DNA of 64,000 nucleotides from Magicicada septendecula. Lineage: Eukaryota > Arthropoda > Insecta > Hemiptera > Cicadidae. Shown one piece after another: positions 61,283 to 64,000 of the stretch. A model generated the notes under the pieces. The model worked only from the letters and a program-made list of their open reading frames with translations, had not been told where the DNA came from and did no database searches. The DNA lies in contig CM068367.1 of assembly GCA_034769895.1 (NCBI GenBank), positions 117,102,573 to 117,166,572 on the forward strand, given 5' to 3'. Position numbers and translations under genes: made by a program. The first letter of the stretch is position 1. Each line of letters starts with the position of its first letter.

Positions 61283-61560
61283 TAGATCGAATTAACTTAT
61301 GTAATGGTAACTGTTAAAATTGGTAAAGAATTTTCCTCACTCGAATATAAAATGGTCGAGATTGCCCATCTGATAAGTGCTGACGGCAAATTAGACTCCT
61401 TAAGTCTAAACAGACTTGAAAAGTTCGAACGTGCCCAGGTCGGTTATGATAACTAATCTGAAGGTGACAGTTTGAAACTGTTGAAAGAGTGTTAATATAT
61501 AAACATATATATATTCTTGTAAGCAAAAACAAATACAATTTATTACTAAATAATTACGCA
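61283..61560 (+). repeat. Repeat family F, copy 2
   Basis: Aligns with 51235-51480 through TAATGGTAACTGTTAAAA, GTGCTGACGGCA, AGACTTGAAAAGTTCGAA and GTGCCCAGGT. The short minus-strand frames overlapping it are not conserved between the copies. Confidence 0.55.
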
Positions 61561-62050
61561 AAGGCAAAAAGTTAGTCATAAATAAACAGTGAGAAAGTAT
61601 ACACAAAAATGTCGAATAATGACGAAACAATTTAAAAAATCTAAAAAATTAAACCAGCATAAAATTGTTAAAAGTGTTTGTAGTTGACATGTCATTACTG
61701 TGTACTTTTTCCATACACTGTCATTACCGTACACATGTTATGGTATGTGTCCGCCACTCTCGGAAGGCAAATAAAATAAAAAAGCCAACATAGCAAACAC
61801 AGTTGTGAGATTTAAGCTGTGGTAATAAACTGGGAAACAGATTGCTTTCGATAAGCCACGACTCCGCGACGCTCAGTATGTCTGGCACCGAATCTGATGA
61901 TACTGTAAATTGTGTCCTAGACCCAGAGCTAATTATCATTGAAGTTGAGCTAATTATCAGCTCTGTTCAATAAGCGGTTAATAGAATACAGCGACCGTAA
62001 TATAAAAGAAAAACTGTGGGGCGAGGTTTGCGTAAATGTTACTGATATGT

Positions 62051-62559
62051 TTTAAGTATCTCTGCAACAAGTATTCTGGATTGTCAGAGGCAAAATTGAA
62101 GGAAGGCGTATTTGTCGGGCCAGATATTAGAAAGCTTATGAAGGATGAAACATTTAAAACTACGGTGGACCAAAAACAAAATAAGCATGGAAAGCCTTCA
62201 AAGATATATTGAAAAACTTTCTTGGAAACAAGAAAGGCCCAGACTATCAAAATATTGTTAGAAATATGTTGAACAAATATAAAAAATTGGGATGTCGAAT
62301 GAGCTTAAAAGTACATTTTCTGAATTCTCATTTGGACTATTTTCCGGAAAACCTTGGTGCAGTAAATGAAGAGCAAGGTGAAAGATTCCATCAAGATATT
62401 AAAGAAATGGAAAGAAGATACCAGGGAAGATGGAATGTAAACATGATTGCTGACTACTGCTGGATGCTTAAGACAGACGACCCGCAGAACGTTGATAAGA
62501 GGAAAAATACCAAAACAAGCTTTGACAGCCAGCGAAAAAGGTACCATAAAGACTTATAA
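62051..62559 (+). pseudogene. Transposon-associated protein fragment with frameshift
   Basis: The first frame reads FKYLCNKYSGLSEAKLKEG and on to TFKTTVDQKQN. At about 62183-62185 the frame shifts by one and continues AWKAFKDILKNFLGNKKG, then as an open 116-codon stretch (62209-62559) with MSLKVHFLNSHLDYFPENLG and the hallmark GERFHQDIKEMERRYQGRW and ADYCWML to the stop. I recognise this as the C-terminal part of a repetitive, uncharacterised protein family common in arthropod genomes; its biochemical role is not known to me. The N-terminal part is missing. A polyadenylation-like AATAAA lies at 62642. Very little decay besides the frameshift suggests a fairly recent copy. Confidence 0.65.
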
Positions 62560-62831
62560 TAATGTACAGTGATCTTTAAATGATTTTCGGACCATATTTA
62601 AGTAGATTTTAGTTGTAATTCATTTTCCAACATTTTGTATTAATAAACCTTCATTTAACAAAAATCTCATTTTGCGTCATTTTTTAAAATCTTAATACCT
62701 TTTTTCTGAAAAAACCTTACGTGATGGAAAAAATGGAGGTCATATTTGAAATCAGCGCCAAAAACAATACAAAGTGCACATAAAATATTTTAAACAATTT
62801 TCAAAAAGTGTATTTTTGCAGGCCTGTGCAA

Positions 62832-63080
62832 TCATTCCTCAGGTGGTACAGATTTCCTCCATTTCGTATCATTCTGTGTAATATTTGGTCCGACTATTTC
62901 AAGCAACTCGTCAAAGCTTATAATACTCATTCTGTAGTATTTGAAAAATTCTTTGGGGTGTAATCGTAAATCCGCATGAATTTTATAAAACTGTCCATTC
63001 AGCGTCCTCTGAGTGATAATTGGGTGTACCCAGTATTCTTTTCTGTATAGCTTCTGTTTTTCTTTTAAGCGCAGCATCAA
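62832..63080 (-). pseudogene. PIF/Harbinger (HARBI1-like) transposase N-terminal fragment
   Basis: The 82 codons read K.K.YRKEYWVHPIITQRTL-like sequence, then GQFYKIHADLRLHPKEFFKY, YRMSIISFDELLEIVGP and WRKSVPPEE, then a stop. This is the conserved region preceding the DDE nuclease in PIF/Harbinger transposases and HARBI1 proteins. The nuclease domain does not follow and no splice donor is visible at the stop, so the copy is truncated there. It lies tail to tail with the fragment at 62051-62559 about 270 bp away. Confidence 0.7.
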
Positions 63081-63553
63081 ACCCAGAAGACAAGTTGTTT
63101 ATACGACGTCCATTCTATACTGACGAATAATAACAAACAATTATGGTAAAATTGCGATTTATTTATCGCAAGTTAGCGAAATTCAATATTTTTTCGAGAC
63201 CACGATTTTTGTGTCGTTGCGACAGATAATCGCAGGTGTGCGCCTAGGCTAAGACGGAAACATTCCATCGGAACTATACTCAGTACAAGAGATGTGCGTT
63301 CAAGAAATGTTGCGAAATCCTGTGTTGAGTAGATCTAGGGCACAAAAGTGTATTTCAATTGATTTTTTACTTCCATGTTCCTTAAGGAAATATGGTGTAT
63401 GGTGATGGCAAAAAAAAATCGTGTTCGAGATTATTGCAGATTCTGATTGTACTACACTCAAAACATGAAAAATAGTCATTTTTCGAAAAGTGTCTATGTG
63501 TGTGTCTGTGTGTCTATCTCTGTGTCTGTCTGTCTAACACAGATTTTTTTTTT

Positions 63554-64000
63554 GGCAAACGATAACAGCCGCAAATTCAAACAGAATCAAATAATTTTTT
63601 GCATACAGCCCTGATTTGTAGATTACTCAAGACTTATTGTTTTTGGTGAAGATCGGTTAAGGGAAAGGGGTAGTTTACCTGCAACTTTTTGTTTTAATCA
63701 AGGGTAATTATTTTCTATGGCAAACGATAACAGCCGCAAATTCAAACATAATTAAATACTGTTTTGCATACAGCCCTGAATTGTAGAGTTCTCAAGACCT
63801 GTTGTTTTTGGTGAAGATCGTTTAAGGGAAAGGGGTAGTTTACCAGCAACGTTTTTTGTTTTAACAAGGGTATTTTCTATGGCAAACGATAACAGCCGTA
63901 AATTAAAACAGAATCAAATGATTATTTGCATACTGCCTGATTTGTAGAGTACTCAAGACCTATTATTTTTTGTAAAGATCGGTTAAGGGGAAGGGGTAGT
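63554..64000 (+). repeat. Satellite-like tandem array, period 162-165 bp
   Basis: GGCAAACGATAACAGCCG starts units at 63554, 63719 and 63881, giving periods of 165 and 162. Each unit continues through AAATTCAAACA, GCATACAGCCCTGA, TACTCAAGAC-type and AAGATCGGTTAAGGGAAAGG blocks and GTAGTTTACC. The third unit runs off the window end. Units differ by scattered substitutions and small indels. The length is in the range of nucleosome-sized satellite monomers. A GT/CT-rich simple repeat (63494-63530) sits just outside the first unit. Confidence 0.9.

Noticed and set aside
63554..64000. CRISPR-like array
   Set aside because: The repeat is a head-to-tail tandem of about 163 bp with no short repeat/unique spacer pattern, and the genome is eukaryotic.

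Overview
This window reads as non-coding, transposon-filled DNA from a large arthropod genome. An insect is most likely, and the LINE families resemble those of cockroach-like insects, but that is inferred from recognition, not from a search. Overall it is AT-rich, full of microsatellites, and has no bacterial gene organisation. The only long intact reading frame is 356 codons on the minus strand (55572-56642), and it belongs to a Penelope-like retroelement. Everything else with protein similarity is a broken transposable-element fragment. No tRNA, rRNA or CRISPR array was seen.

Layout. 1-2.5 kb: right part of an interspersed repeat (second copy at 28.8 kb) split by a 2.2-kb TG...CA insertion. 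4.4-5.7 kb: a duplicated segment and a LINE 3' end. 7.4 kb: a TATA plus initiator core promoter. 9.8-11.4 kb: a minus-strand LINE remnant beside a Mutator-like (MULE) transposase remnant. 13-21 kb: AT-rich DNA with a 48-bp direct repeat, reversed primer-binding-site-like motifs and long GA and trinucleotide tracts. 20.8-26 kb: three repeat families, two palindromic elements with hammerhead-like cores, and a LINE reverse-transcriptase pseudogene. 26-36 kb: several LINE remnants, a long LTR-like unit followed by tRNA-Lys-type primer-binding-site-like motifs, and more repeat copies. 37.3-38.2 kb: the best candidate for host-gene 5' exons, CpG-rich with plausible splice sites. 38.7-42 kb: tandem duplication and microsatellites. 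42.2-45.7 kb: mariner transposase fragments separated by a 2.6-kb LTR-like insertion. 46.5-49.3 kb: a second copy of the 30-kb LTR-like unit and a 1.2-kb solo-LTR-like element inside a TA repeat. 55.4-56.7 kb: the Penelope-like element. 59.9-61.0 kb: a non-autonomous Helitron. 62.0-63.1 kb: a transposon-associated protein fragment and a PIF/Harbinger transposase fragment. 63.5-64.0 kb: the start of a satellite array with a period of about 163 bp that runs off the window.

How the pieces work together. The window is mainly a record of nested and repeated insertions. The most informative locus is the Penelope-like element. Its 105-bp arms are inverted and 104/105 identical, which implies a recent insertion. 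Each arm can fold as a hammerhead ribozyme, and the reading frame keeps the YVDD end of the reverse transcriptase and a GIY-YIG endonuclease. Motifs of the same type, CUGANGA...GAAA followed by a palindrome or hairpin, recur at 22.7-23.4, 24.5-24.9 and 50.4 kb in unrelated sequence contexts.
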